Assembly: GCF_003236305.1 (NCBI RefSeq)
Contig: NZ_POTX01000010.1
Span: 1 to 53,217 of the forward strand
DNA: 53,217 nucleotides
Reading direction: 5' to 3'
Source: Micromonospora endophytica
Lineage (GTDB): Bacteria > Actinomycetota > Actinomycetes > Mycobacteriales > Micromonosporaceae
Shown: positions 9,414 through 19,400 of the stretch, in pieces
Numbering within the stretch: position 1 is the first letter of the stretch
Layout: every line of letters begins with the position of its first letter
Notes under the pieces: model-generated
Database searches by the model: none
What the model was told of the DNA's origin: nothing
Seen by the model: only the letters and a program-made list of their open reading frames with translations
Position numbers and translations under genes: made by a program

Positions 9414-10682
9414 ATGGACGCCGCCGAGGCGCTCGCATCGCTCATGTCGCCTCAGGGGCGCGTCGACCCGTACCCGGCGTACGAGCGGTTGCGCGCCTTC
9501 GGGCCGGTGGTGCAGACCGGTCCGGGCCTGTACGCGGTCACCGGCTACGCCGAGGCCGACGAACTCCTGCGCGACAGCCGGCTCCGGATGCTGGACGGCG
9601 AGCTGCGCGACCAGATCCTGCCGCAGTGGCGGGACAGCCCGGCCCTGTCGTCGATCGCCCGGTCGATGCTGCGGACCAACCCACCCGACCACAGCCGGAT
9701 GCGACGGCTGGTCGCCGGCGCCTTCACCCCGCGCCGGATCACGGCCATGCGCGAGGTGGTGGCGACGCAGGCCGGCGAGCTGATCGCGACGATGGCGGCG
9801 GACGGCCGGGGCGGGTCGCCGGTCGATTTCATGGCCGAGTTCGCCTATCCGCTGCCGGTCGGGGTGATCTGCGCGCTGCTCGGCGTGCCGGCCGCCGACC
9901 GTCCGCTGTTCCGGCGCTGGGCGGCCGACCTCACCGGCGCCCTGGAGCCGGAGATCACCCCGGCCGAGCTGGCGGTGGCCGACGCGGGCGCCACCGAGCT
10001 GCGCGACTACTTCACCGAGCTGGTCGCGGCCCGCCGCCGGATCCCGGGTGACGACCTGACCTCCGCGCTGGTGCAGGCGCACGACGCCGAGGAGCGGCTT
10101 TCCGCCGAGGAACTGCTGGCCAACCTGGTGATCCTGCTGGTGGCCGGCTTCGAGACCACCACCAACCTGCTCGGCAACGGCCTGGCGGTGCTGCTGGCAC
10201 ATCCCCGGGCCGCCGACGGGCTGCGCCGCCACCCGGAGCAGGCCCCGGCCTACGTCGACGAGCTGCTGCGCTACGACTCGCCGGTGCAGTTGACCACCCG
10301 TACCAGCGGCGAGGCGGTCCGGATCGGCGGTGTCGAGCTGCCCACCGGCAGCTGGCTCCTGCTGCTGCTCGGTGCGGCCAACCGGGATCCCCGCCGCTAT
10401 CCGGAGCCGGACCGCTTCGATCCGTGGCGGGCCCTGCCCAGCCCGCTCTCCTTCGGCGCCGGACCGCACTACTGTCTCGGTGCCGGGCTGGCCCGGCTGG
10501 AGGCCCAGGTCGCCCTCCCGATGCTGCTGCGCCGGCTGCCCGAGCTGGCCCCGGCCGGCGCACCCCGGCGCCGGATCCGGTTGACCCTGCGCGGGTACGA
10601 CAACCTGCCGGTCACCGTGGGTGAACCGGCGCCGGCCGCTGATCATGATGCGCCGGACGGGCGTGGACCGGGCACTCCGTAG
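9414..10682 (+). CDS. Cytochrome P450 monooxygenase
   Basis: A 422-residue soluble bacterial P450 of the CYP105/107-like class. The I-helix oxygen-binding motif AGFETTTNLL lies at about residue 244, the K-helix E-x-x-R is ELLR at about 283 followed by the TTRTSG strand, and the haem loop FGAGPHYCLG at 347-356 provides the thiolate Cys354. It oxidises an unknown substrate with electrons from a ferredoxin and reductase, neither of which is adjacent. The ATG follows a ggggagg site. It is an orphan inserted between the kinase fusion and def; nothing nearby suggests a biosynthetic cluster, so no substrate can be inferred. Confidence 0.93.
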   Translation: MDAAEALASLMSPQGRVDPYPAYERLRAFGPVVQTGPGLYAVTGYAEADELLRDSRLRMLDGELRDQILPQWRDSPALSSIARSMLRTNPPDHSRMRRLVAGAFTPRRITAMREVVATQAGELIATMAADGRGGSPVDFMAEFAYPLPVGVICALLGVPAADRPLFRRWAADLTGALEPEITPAELAVADAGATELRDYFTELVAARRRIPGDDLTSALVQAHDAEERLSAEELLANLVILLVAGFETTTNLLGNGLAVLLAHPRAADGLRRHPEQAPAYVDELLRYDSPVQLTTRTSGEAVRIGGVELPTGSWLLLLLGAANRDPRRYPEPDRFDPWRALPSPLSFGAGPHYCLGAGLARLEAQVALPMLLRRLPELAPAGAPRRRIRLTLRGYDNLPVTVGEPAPAADHDAPDGRGPGTP

Positions 10683-10724
10683 ACTGGTACGGCACTCGCC
10701 GTCCCGCCTAAGGAGTCAACCCGC

Positions 10725-11285
10725 GTGACCGTCCAGCCCATCCGTCTGTTCGGGGATCCGGTGCTGCGCACGCCGGCGGATCCGGTGGTCGACTTCGACG
10801 CCGAGCTGCGCACGCTCATCGCCGACCTGACCGACACCATGCGTGAGCGCAACGGTGCCGGCCTCGCCGCCCCGCAGCTCGGCGTGAGCCTGCGGGTGTT
10901 CACCTTCCACGTCGACGACGTGCTGGGCCACCTGGTCAACCCGGTGCTGGAGTTCCCCGACGCCGAGGAGCAGGACGGCCCGGAGGGCTGCCTCTCCATC
11001 CCCGGGCTCTACTTCGACACCAAGCGGCGGCAGAACGTTGTCGCCAAGGGCTTCACCGGCCACGGAGACCCGGTGCAGATCGTCGGCACCGGCCTGATGG
11101 CGCGCTGTGTGCAGCACGAGACCGACCACCTCGACGGGGTGCTCTTCATCGACCGGCTGGATCCGGCCGGTCGCAAGGAGGCGATGAAGGCCATCCGCCA
11201 GGCCGAGTGGTACGACGCCGCCGCGCCGCCCACTGTCAAGCTGAGCCCGCACGGCGCCGGCAACCCCTTTGGCCTGGGGCGGTGA
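10725..11285 (+). CDS. def: Peptide deformylase
   Basis: Removes the formyl group from N-terminal formylmethionine of nascent proteins. All three signatures are present: [12 protein letters not shown] near residue 44, EGCLSIPG near 87 with the metal-binding Cys, and QHETDHLDG near 130 with the two metal His residues and the catalytic Glu. The 186-residue length is normal. The GTG start follows an aaggag site. The next gene, fmt, begins 4 bases after the stop; the pair form and remove the formyl group and are probably cotranscribed. Confidence 0.96.
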   Translation: MTVQPIRLFGDPVLRTPADPVVDFDAELRTLIADLTDTMRERNGAGLAAPQLGVSLRVFTFHVDDVLGHLVNPVLEFPDAEEQDGPEGCLSIPGLYFDTKRRQNVVAKGFTGHGDPVQIVGTGLMARCVQHETDHLDGVLFIDRLDPAGRKEAMKAIRQAEWYDAAAPPTVKLSPHGAGNPFGLGR

Positions 11286-11289
11286 CCCG

Positions 11290-12216
11290 GTGCGTGTGAT
11301 CTTCGCCGGTACGCCGGCCGTCGCCGTTCCCGCCCTCGCCGCCGTGGCCGAGTCCCGGCACGAGCTGGTCGCCGTGGTCACCCGGCCCGACGCTCCCGCC
11401 GGGCGGGGCCGCGGACTGCTCCGCTCCCCGGTCGGCGCCTGGGCCGACGAGCGCGGCATCGAGGTGCTGACCCCGGCCCGCCCGCGTGAACCCGAGTTCC
11501 TGGACCGGCTGCGTGAGCTGGCACCGGACTGTGTCCCGGTGGTGGCCTACGGTGCCCTGGTGCCGCCGGTGGCGCTGGCGATTCCCCGGCACGGCTGGGT
11601 GAACCTGCACTTCTCGCTGCTGCCCGCCTGGCGGGGCGCGGCGCCGGTGCAGCACGCCGTGCTGCACGGCGACGAGCTGACCGGTGCCAGCGTCTTCCAA
11701 TTGGAGGAGGGGCTGGACACCGGGCCGGTCTACGGCACGCTCACCGACGAGATCCGGCCCACCGACACCTCGGGTGACCTGCTGGAGCGGTTGGCCCACA
11801 CCGGTGCCGGGCTGCTGGTGGCGGTCCTCGACGCGCTTGCCGACGGCACCGCCCGGGCCGAGCCGCAGCCCGCCGACGGGGTGTCGCTGGCACCCAAGCT
11901 GACCGTCGAGGACGCCCGGGTGCGCTGGGCCGACCCGGCCTTCGCGGTGGACCGGCGGATCCGCGCCTGCACCCCGGCACCCGGCCCGTGGACCACCTTC
12001 CGGGACGAGCGGGTGAAACTGGGCCCGGTGACCCCGGCCCCCGACGCCGCCGACCTGAAGCCCGGCGAGCTGCGGGTGGAGAAGGCCCGGGTGCTGGCCG
12101 GCACGGCCACCGTGCCGGTCCGGCTGGGCGAGGTGCGGGCGGCGGGTAAACGGGCCATGGCGGCCACCGACTGGGCGCGCGGCGTCCGGGTCGCGGCCGG
12201 GGAGGAGTTCGCGTGA
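11290..12216 (+). CDS. fmt: Methionyl-tRNA formyltransferase
   Basis: Formylates the initiator methionyl-tRNA using 10-formyltetrahydrofolate. The GTG at 11290 gives 308 residues beginning [18 protein letters not shown], the standard Fmt N-terminus. The catalytic and folate-binding region is [18 protein letters not shown] (Asn and His of the active site) followed by [10 protein letters not shown] with the catalytic Asp. The C-terminal oligonucleotide-binding-like domain follows, from about residue 205. It begins 4 bases after def and its stop overlaps the rsmB start by 4 bases (GTGA), indicating translational coupling. Confidence 0.95.
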   Translation: MRVIFAGTPAVAVPALAAVAESRHELVAVVTRPDAPAGRGRGLLRSPVGAWADERGIEVLTPARPREPEFLDRLRELAPDCVPVVAYGALVPPVALAIPRHGWVNLHFSLLPAWRGAAPVQHAVLHGDELTGASVFQLEEGLDTGPVYGTLTDEIRPTDTSGDLLERLAHTGAGLLVAVLDALADGTARAEPQPADGVSLAPKLTVEDARVRWADPAFAVDRRIRACTPAPGPWTTFRDERVKLGPVTPAPDAADLKPGELRVEKARVLAGTATVPVRLGEVRAAGKRAMAATDWARGVRVAAGEEFA

Positions 12217-13628
12217 GGGAGACCGCACCCCGGCGGGGTACGGAACGTCGGGGGCCGCGCGCCGTGCGGCCGGCGGTGGACCTGCCGCGACACGCCGCGT
12301 ACGAGGCCGTCGCGGCGGTCAACCGCGACGACGCGTACGCCAACCTGGTGCTTCCGGTGATCCTGCGCGAGCAGGGGCTCATCGGTCGGGACGCCGCCTT
12401 CGCCACCGAGTTGACCTACGGCACCCTGCGTCATCTCGGCACCCTCGACGCGATCCTCACCTCCGCCGCCGGCCGGGACGTGCAGCGCATCGACCCACCG
12501 GTACGCGACGCGTTGCGGCTCGGTGCGTACCAGTTGCTGCACACCCGGGTGCCCGCGCACGCGGCGGTCTCCTCCACCGTCGACCTGGTCCGGACGGTGG
12601 GCCCGGGTGCCACCGGCTTCGCCAACGCGGTGCTGCGCGAGGTGGCCGGGCAGGACCTCGACGGCTGGGTGTCGCGCCTGGCGCCGTCGCCGGAGACCGA
12701 CCCGATCGGTCACCTGGCGCTGGCCCACAGTCATCCACAGTGGATCGTCAGGGCGTTCTCCGAGGCACTCGGCGGTGACCTCGGCGAGACCACCCGGCTG
12801 CTGATCGAGGACAACGTACGCCCGCCGGTGCACCTGTGTGCCCGGCCGGGCCTGGCCGACCCGGTGGAGTTGGCCGACGAGGCAGGTGGCGCGCCGGGTG
12901 CCTTCTCGCCGTACGCCGTCTATCTCGGTGGTGGATCGCCGGGCGACCTGGCGGCGGTGGCCGACGGGCGGGCCCATGTCCAGGACGAGGGTTCCCAACT
13001 GGTCGCCACCGCCCTGGCCGTGGCGCCGGTGGACGGCCCGGACGGCCGCTGGCTCGACCTGTGTGCCGGGCCGGGTGGCAAGTCGGCGCTGCTCGGCGCC
13101 ATCGCCGCGCAGCGCGGCGCGCGGCTGACCGCGGTGGAGGTGGCCGAACATCGGGCCCGGCTGGTCGAGAAGGCGACCCAGGGCCTGCCGGTCACCGTGC
13201 TGCACACCGACGGCCGGCTGGTCGGCAGCGAGGCGAAGCTGCCGGAGGAACACTTCGACCGGGTGCTCGTCGACGCGCCGTGCACCGGTCTGGGCTCGCT
13301 GCGCCGCCGACCCGAGTCCCGGTGGCGACGTCAGCCGTCCGACCTGCCGGCGTTGACCCGGCTCCAGCGCGAGCTGCTCGCCGCCGGTCTGCGGGCGCTG
13401 CGGCCCGGTGGAGTGCTTGCCTATGTCACCTGTTCGCCGCACACCGTGGAAACTCACGTGTCGGTGACCGAGGCGGCCCGTCGCAGCGGCACCGCTGTCG
13501 ACTTCGTCGACGCCCGGCCGTTGCTGCCGGCGGGCATGCCGGGGCTCGGTGACGGGCCGACCGTGCAACTGTGGCCGCACCGGCACGGCACCGACGCCAT
13601 GTTCCTCGCCCTGCTCCGCCGCACCTGA
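12213..13628 (+). CDS. rsmB: 16S rRNA (cytosine-967-C5)-methyltransferase
   Basis: A 471-residue RsmB/Fmu-family methyltransferase. An N-terminal NusB-like RNA-binding domain (about residues 25-165) is followed by the Rossmann methyltransferase: SAM motif [17 protein letters not shown], motif [17 protein letters not shown] with the Pro-Cys, and motif [14 protein letters not shown] with the Thr-Cys catalytic cysteine. Both cysteines needed by the m5C mechanism are present. It overlaps fmt by 4 bases. This is the last housekeeping gene before the defence island; in many actinobacteria rpe follows nearby, here displaced by about 29 kb. Confidence 0.93.
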   Translation: MRETAPRRGTERRGPRAVRPAVDLPRHAAYEAVAAVNRDDAYANLVLPVILREQGLIGRDAAFATELTYGTLRHLGTLDAILTSAAGRDVQRIDPPVRDALRLGAYQLLHTRVPAHAAVSSTVDLVRTVGPGATGFANAVLREVAGQDLDGWVSRLAPSPETDPIGHLALAHSHPQWIVRAFSEALGGDLGETTRLLIEDNVRPPVHLCARPGLADPVELADEAGGAPGAFSPYAVYLGGGSPGDLAAVADGRAHVQDEGSQLVATALAVAPVDGPDGRWLDLCAGPGGKSALLGAIAAQRGARLTAVEVAEHRARLVEKATQGLPVTVLHTDGRLVGSEAKLPEEHFDRVLVDAPCTGLGSLRRRPESRWRRQPSDLPALTRLQRELLAAGLRALRPGGVLAYVTCSPHTVETHVSVTEAARRSGTAVDFVDARPLLPAGMPGLGDGPTVQLWPHRHGTDAMFLALLRRT

Positions 13629-13666
13629 GCTGCGCGGCGGAGCGGCATAGTTGTCAAAAGCGGCGG

Positions 13667-13672
13667 TAGGAT
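13667..13672 (+). promoter_or_regulatory. Candidate -10 box of a leaderless mazEF transcript
   Basis: TAGGAT fits TANNNT and lies exactly 6 bases before the antitoxin ATG at 13679. No ribosome site precedes that ATG, which fits transcription beginning at or next to the start codon. A TTGTCA at 13651-13656 is too close to act as a normally spaced -35. Confidence 0.45.
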
Positions 13673-13678
13673 AAAAGT

Positions 13679-13927
13679 ATGACCGTGAAGCTGAGTATCA
13701 GCGTGCCCGACGACGTTGCCAGTTACCTACAGAGCCAGGGCAACGCGTCCGCCGCTGTTGTGGAGGCCGTACGACGGGTCCTGCCCGACGCCCGGCGAGC
13801 ACGGCAGCGGGAAGCGGCTCAGGCGTACGGGGAATACCTGCGTCAGCGGTCCGTCGAGCGGGTCGAGGCCGACCGGGCGCTGATCGAGGAGAGCAACGAC
13901 ATCGCCCTGCGTGACTCGCACTGGTGA
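13679..13927 (+). CDS. MazE/ribbon-helix-helix-type antitoxin
   Basis: An 82-residue antitoxin-like protein. The N-terminal 35 residues (KLSISVPDDVASYLQ then ASAAVVEAVRRVL) fit a ribbon-helix-helix DNA-binding fold used for autoregulation. The C-terminal part is helical and charged and ends in an acidic tail (EADRALIEESNDIALRD) of the kind that wraps a MazF toxin. It overlaps the downstream toxin gene by 4 bases (GTGA), the standard antitoxin-first arrangement. It is likely regulated by binding its own promoter just upstream. It is the first gene of the island after rsmB. Confidence 0.85.
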   Translation: MTVKLSISVPDDVASYLQSQGNASAAVVEAVRRVLPDARRARQREAAQAYGEYLRQRSVERVEADRALIEESNDIALRDSHW

Positions 13928-14238
13928 GACGTGGGCAGATCTGGACCCTGTTGCGTGGAGGTAGCCAGCATCGGGTTCTGGTGATCAGCAATGACGAGTA
14001 CAACAGCGTCGACGAGCTTGCCATCTGGGCGTTGACCGTCGTTCGCGAGGTACCCCATCCGAACCATCTTGCGGTACGCCTCGACGGCGACGACCCCCTC
14101 CCAGGCGCGTACGTCAGAATCCACAGTGTGGTGCAGATCCTGGATCGGGATGCGCTGCGTGACAATCATGGCTTTGTCTCACACTCCACCATGAGCGCCA
14201 TCGAGGCGGCCCTTCGCGAGTTTCTGGAGTTGCCGTAG
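13924..14238 (+). CDS. MazF/PemK-type endoribonuclease toxin
   Basis: A 104-residue protein beginning MRRGQIWTLLRGGSQHRVLVISND, the typical MazF/PemK start with R-x-G-x-I-W and the R-x-V-L-V-I-S strand. Later strands are WALTVVREVPHP and HLAVRLDG, followed by a helix with the IHSVVQILDRDAL segment, where MazF family members carry the conserved Ser/Thr before the final helices. Family members cut mRNA at short specific sequences; the site recognised here cannot be predicted. GTG start, 4-base overlap with the antitoxin. The pair probably stabilises the island or acts as an abortive-infection module. Confidence 0.88.
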   Translation: MRRGQIWTLLRGGSQHRVLVISNDEYNSVDELAIWALTVVREVPHPNHLAVRLDGDDPLPGAYVRIHSVVQILDRDALRDNHGFVSHSTMSAIEAALREFLELP

Positions 14239-14318
14239 CTCGCGCACGATCCGGACAGCAGTTGCACCAAGTCGAAGTCGTACCCGCCGGGCAGCGCCCC
14301 GACGGGTCGACCGGGTCG

Positions 14319-14324
14319 TAGGTT
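14319..14324 (+). promoter_or_regulatory. Candidate -10 box, leaderless start of the Helicase_C_3 gene
   Basis: TAGGTT matches TANNNT and ends 6 bases before the ATG at 14331. As for mazE, no convincing Shine-Dalgarno sequence sits before the ATG. This supports a separate transcript from the toxin-antitoxin pair. Confidence 0.4.
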
Positions 14325-14330
14325 GGCAGG

Positions 14331-16415
14331 ATGCAATCGCTCGCCGTCTTCCTGCGTACCCTGACCGAGGCACAGCTCACCAGTCTGGTCGCGACCCGTC
14401 GCGACGTGACGCTGGAACCTGCGCCGCAGACCACGGAGCAACTCGCCGCCCGGCTGCTGCATCCCGCGTCGATGGCGGCTGCCTGTGCGTTGCTCACTCT
14501 GCCGCAGCTCCAGGTGGGGGAGGCCGCCAGCGCGTTGGGAGACGGGTGGAGCAGCGCGCGGCTGGCGACGCTTGTGGGCGCACCGGAAGACGACGCGGAT
14601 CTGGCGGCGGCGCTGCGCCGGCTCACCGAGCTTGCGCTGATCTGGCCGCTCGACGACGGGTTCGCGGCGTCGCATCTGGAGCCGTTGTGGCCGCACCCGC
14701 TGGACCTCGGGCCCGGGGCCGCCGAACTGTTCGCCACGAGGAACATGACCGAGTTGCGCAGGTTGGCAAAGTCGTACGGGATCGCCGCGGCGGGCCGGAG
14801 CAAGGACGAGTTGATCGCTGCGCTGGCCGGCTGGCTGGCGGTGCCGGAGAACGTACGCCGGCTGGTGGCACCGGCTTCCGCCGACGTTCGCCGCCGGCTC
14901 ACCATGCTCGCCATCGAGCCCGCACAGCCGTACGGCATGCCGGGGATGATGTTCGGTGCGCCCGGGGTGGGGGTGCCGTGGGCTGTCGAGCGGGGTCTCG
15001 TCGTCCGCTCCGACTGGGGTGTCGAGCAGATGCCCCGAGAGGTCGCACTCGCGCTGCGAGAGGGTGCCGTCGGCGCCTTCGATCCGCAGCCGCCAGCCGT
15101 GCCGACCACCCCGGTCGACACGGCGGACACCGAACGGGAGGCCGCTGCCGCCGCCGCCGAGGCGCTCGCCGCGCTGACCGCCATCGCCGGCACCATGAGC
15201 GACGGTCCGGTCCCGCTGTTGAAGACGGGCGGTCTCGGCGTACGCGAGCTGCGGCGGATCGTCAAGTCGTCCGGCCAGGACGAGGATCGAACCCGCCTCA
15301 CCGTCGAACTGCTCGCCGCCGGTGGCCTCACCGAGGCGTCGGAGGCCGGCCTGATCCTCACGAGGGGCTACGACGAGTTCGCCGCCACCGAACCCGCCGA
15401 CCAGTTACTGGAGATCGTGAATGACTGGCTGACGATGCCGGCGTGTCCGCTCGCGCCGTCCGACTCGACTGCCGTCTCCTCCCGCGTTCTCTACTGGGAC
15501 GAAGGGGAGGAGATGATTCTGACGGGTCTGCGCATCATGATGTTGCGTGCTCTCGTCGGCATCGTCCCCGAAGGTCACGCCACCGACCCCGAACTGCTCA
15601 CCGAGCGGCTGGCCTGGCAGAGCCCGATCCTCACCGGCCAGGCCGAGGAGGATCTGTACCGGTACGTCACCGGCATCTGGCGGGAGGCCCACCAGCTCGG
15701 CCTGCTCGCACACGGTGCACCGACCGGGTTCTGCCGTGCGATGTTCACAGGCGACAGCGATGCGGCGCACCGGCAGGCTCAGGCCATGCTGCCCCGCACC
15801 CGCGACACGGTCCTGTTGCAGAACGACCTCACCGCAGTGGTCACCGGCACCCCGTCGGCCGACCTGCTGGCGTTGCTGGACAGGGTGGCCACGCCGGAGT
15901 CCCGTAGCGGCGCCTGGACCTGGCGGTTCTCCCCGGCCAGCGTCCGTGGCGCGCTCGACGCCGGACACACCCCGGCGGATCTGCTGGCGCGGATCACCGC
16001 GGTGGCCGACGGCAACCGGGTGCCGCAGACGCTCACCTACCTGATCAGCGATCTGGCCCGCCGGTACGGCCGCGTGCAGGTGCGCCCGGTCGGCTGCTGC
16101 CTGTGCAGCGACGACGAAGCTTTGCTCAGCGAGCTGCTGCACACCCGTTCGTTGCAGGCCCTGCATCTGGTCAGGCTCGCCCCGACCGTGCTTGCCAGCG
16201 CCCAACCGCAGGCTGAGACCCTGGCCGCCCTGCGCGCCGCCGGCCACGCCCCGGCCGGTCTGCGCATCGACGGCCGCCCGGCGATCGAGGAACCGTCGGG
16301 CCGCCGTGCCGCTGCACCGCCCACCGAGACCGACGGCGATGACCTGATCCCGCTGCCGCGCCTGAGCAACCCGGCCGATCTCGCGCGAGCACTGCACGAC
16401 GGCCGTCCTCATTGA
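14331..16415 (+). CDS. Helicase_C_3 (XPB/Ssl2-associated) protein with a SAP-like motif
   Basis: A 694-residue actinobacterial protein of the family annotated 'helicase-associated' or 'helicase C-terminal domain', of which Mycobacterium Rv0862c is a representative; members lack a helicase core. Residues about 140-170 (TELRRLAKSYGI then SKDELIAALAGWL) form a SAP-like helix pair, a DNA-binding motif. The C-terminal region, from LLQNDLTAVVTG near residue 495 through VRPVGCCLCSDD, LLHTRSLQALHLVRLAPTVL and a final GLRIDGRP, is the conserved Helicase_C_3 block. There is no ATPase motif. A TTA codon occurs at 15405-15407. Its 3' end overlaps the convergent caspase-helicase gene by 7 bases. In mycobacteria the family sits beside the XPB helicase; here the neighbour is the SF1 helicase fusion. 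Function unproven. Confidence 0.75.
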   Translation: MQSLAVFLRTLTEAQLTSLVATRRDVTLEPAPQTTEQLAARLLHPASMAAACALLTLPQLQVGEAASALGDGWSSARLATLVGAPEDDADLAAALRRLTELALIWPLDDGFAASHLEPLWPHPLDLGPGAAELFATRNMTELRRLAKSYGIAAAGRSKDELIAALAGWLAVPENVRRLVAPASADVRRRLTMLAIEPAQPYGMPGMMFGAPGVGVPWAVERGLVVRSDWGVEQMPREVALALREGAVGAFDPQPPAVPTTPVDTADTEREAAAAAAEALAALTAIAGTMSDGPVPLLKTGGLGVRELRRIVKSSGQDEDRTRLTVELLAAGGLTEASEAGLILTRGYDEFAATEPADQLLEIVNDWLTMPACPLAPSDSTAVSSRVLYWDEGEEMILTGLRIMMLRALVGIVPEGHATDPELLTERLAWQSPILTGQAEEDLYRYVTGIWREAHQLGLLAHGAPTGFCRAMFTGDSDAAHRQAQAMLPRTRDTVLLQNDLTAVVTGTPSADLLALLDRVATPESRSGAWTWRFSPASVRGALDAGHTPADLLARITAVADGNRVPQTLTYLISDLARRYGRVQVRPVGCCLCSDDEALLSELLHTRSLQALHLVRLAPTVLASAQPQAETLAALRAAGHAPAGLRIDGRPAIEEPSGRRAAAPPTETDGDDLIPLPRLSNPADLARALHDGRPH

Positions 16416-19400
16416 TCGGAAACTGATGCGTTCTGCTCCGGCCCGGCCCGGCGTAGGTCGTCAACCAACTCTGCCGCCACCTGCGCCGGCTCGGACAGGC
16501 AGCGCCAGGCGGGCACCCGGCGGACAGGTGTGGAACCACGTGTGACATCGAGTCGAGCGAGCACCCGGCGGAGCCCCCGACCGTTGGGGTCGCCCATTGG
16601 ATCGTCGACGACGACGGCCAGTTCGGCATCCCCGTGCCCCACCACGAAATCGACGGGCCGCCCGGCCACCACGACGTCGCGCCGCACAGTGAAGGCGGTG
16701 CTCCGAAGGGCAAGGTGCAATCGATCCGCTGGCGCTGTCGCGGCATCCGGTGGGGCGCCGGCGACATCATGAACCAACGCCAAGGCGGTCAGCAGGCCGC
16801 GTTGGCCCGACCACCACGACCGATCACCGACCACGACGAGCTGAGATTTTGCCCGGGTGATGGCGACGTTCCACAGGTTGGTCTGGTGTACCAGCCAGCC
16901 CCGGGTTCGGTCCGGAGTGCCGTGCGCCCCGACCGGCGAGACGACCATGATGTCTCGTTCGCTGCCCTGAAACTTGTGGATCGTCGCGCAGAGCAGATTC
17001 TCGGTGAGGCCGGCATCGCGCAGGGCCGCGGCCAGGCGACGCTGGTGCGCGGCAAGCGGCGTGACCACCCCGATCGAGACATCGGGGTACGCGGCCCGCA
17101 GGCCCGTCACCTCGGCGACGACCGCGTCGATCTCGATCTGGTTGAGCCCGGATCCGGTTGCGCCACGGCTGAACTGTCCGGGCACGTCGCGCCAACGCAC
17201 CGCTGGATCGGCCGCAGCGGCCAACCGGTTCGGATCTGTCAGCACGGCGAGCCGCCCCTGGTAGACCTCCCGGTTCGGCACGTCCACGATGTCCGGGTGG
17301 CACCGGTAGTGCTCGTCGAGGAGATGTGCCGCGCCCGCGGCGGTGGCGAACGCGTCGTACGCGGAGTGGGCCGTGTAGGTCAGCCGGCGGCTGGTGAGCC
17401 AGCCCGTACCCAGTTCCGCTCGGGCGCGTTCGGCGACGTCGTCGCTCTCCGGCAGGTCCACGACGGGGGCGAGCTGACGAGGGTCGCCGATGAGCAGGGC
17501 ACGCTTGGCGCGGTAGAGCATGGGCAGGATCGCGGGAATGGTGCACTGTGCCGCTTCGTCGATCACCACGAGGTCGTACATCGCGGGGCTTCTCTTCAAT
17601 CGCCGGGCGGACAGCGCGGTCACTGCCCAGCCCGGCAGCACTCGGAGCAACTCCGGGAAATAGGCCCAACTGTCCGACTGCGGCTTGGCCATCTCATCGG
17701 CTCGGTCCTGGAGCAGGCGCGCTCCCGCAGCCACCCGCCGGGCGATCTGGGACCGCAGTACGTCGATGCTGAGGGCGGGCCGTTCGGTGCCGGTCAAGTC
17801 GACCAGTCGCCGCCAGGTGACTTCGGCGTCGGGCAGTTCAGCGATGCTCCGCTGGCACTGCCGCCACCGCAGTTCGAACACTGCCCGCTCGGCGAGCTCC
17901 TTGACGGCATCCCGATCCACGACCTGATACGACCGCAGCCGCCACCGGTACCACCAGCCGAACCACCGGCTGGCGAGGGCTCGATCGGTCAGCTGGACGA
18001 GGCGCGCCAGCGCCGTGTCATCGGTGGGCAGCGGTGCCGCGCCGATGCCGGAGTCGACCTCACGCTCAACGGCCAGGTCTGCGAGGTCACGTTCGAGCTG
18101 CCGCCGCTTGTCCAAGGCCGTACGGAGGCCAGCGGCCTCTTCACCCAGGAGTCGCAGCTCGTGCAGGGGTGTCCGGTCCTCCGGCGTGGTGGGCCGTTCC
18201 GCCGGTGGATACGCCGCCAGGAGGTCGGCGAGGTGCTTCGGTTCCTGCATACGGTGGTCCTTGTTGCCCGTACGCAGCAGCAGGCCCGGGCCGATCAGGT
18301 CGGTCACCCGGTCGAGCACGGAGTCCACGGCCTGGTTGCTGGTGGAGCCGATCAGCACGCTCTGGCCGGCGGCGGTGGCGGTGGCCAGCAGAGCCGTGAC
18401 GAGTTGACTCTTACCGGTGCCCGGCGGCCCCTGGGCGACAGTCAACGGCTGTGACATCGCCGCTTGGATGATCTCTTCCTGCGCCTCGTTCGTCGGGCTC
18501 ATCGCCACCGTCGTGACCTTCGCCGCAACTGCCTCGTCCGGGCGGACCGCCAGCGCAGCCAGCGCCGTCCGCTCGATGAGCCGAGGGTTTTTGATCATGC
18601 CTCGTAGGTCGTCGACGAGCTGCCGCTGCGGCGACTCGGCGGCGTCGACGGCGTACAGGATCGCGGCGTTCTGCACCCCGTTCACCGGCCCCGTCCGGAT
18701 GGTGCCGCCGAGCCTGGCCGGATCCAACTCCGTCACCGGGCTCAACCCGAACGTCTTCACGAGCACGTCGACGGTGGCGGTGAGGGACGCAGGGTCGCCG
18801 GGCGCGAATGCCTGTTCGACGCGGAGCCGCAGTTCGTCGGCCTCCACTTCGGAGAGCTGTAACAGGTCGACGAGCGCGGCACTGGGCCGGGGCGGAAAGG
18901 AGGCGTGCAGGACGTCGTCCGCGCCGACGGTGACATCACAGACCAGCAGCGGCGCGAGCCGGAGTGGCTTCTGCCGAGCCGGCCGAACCGCGACGACGGG
19001 ATAGCCGTACTGGATCTCCCGGCCGTCGGCGCGCGCCCGCGCGGCGAGTTTCGCCGCCCCACCGCCGAGCTGGACGGGCGTTTCCGAGGTGAAGACGGCC
19101 TCGGCCCCCGGTGGTGCCGCGACATACGTCCCGCTTGCCTGCGGGTCGATGAACGACTGCAGCACTGTCGACCGCTGCATGCAGTTGATGTAGTAGGTCA
19201 CCAGCCGACGCCACTGGTCCGCATCGAACGGCGCCTCGTCCGCCGGGCTCGCCGTGACGACCGTGACCTGCCGTGCCGCAGCGACGGAGCCCGGGGCAGT
19301 CACCAGCCGGATCGGCTCGGTGACGCCCTCGCTCGACTCCACCGGCGTGTGCTGGCGACGCCGGGCCATCTCGGTCGAGGCGTACCGGGAAAGGTCATTG

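Noticed and set aside
16634..18454. 606-codon + strand frame opposite the caspase-helicase gene
   Set aside because: It is antisense to intact helicase motifs and has no domain signature; composition explains it.
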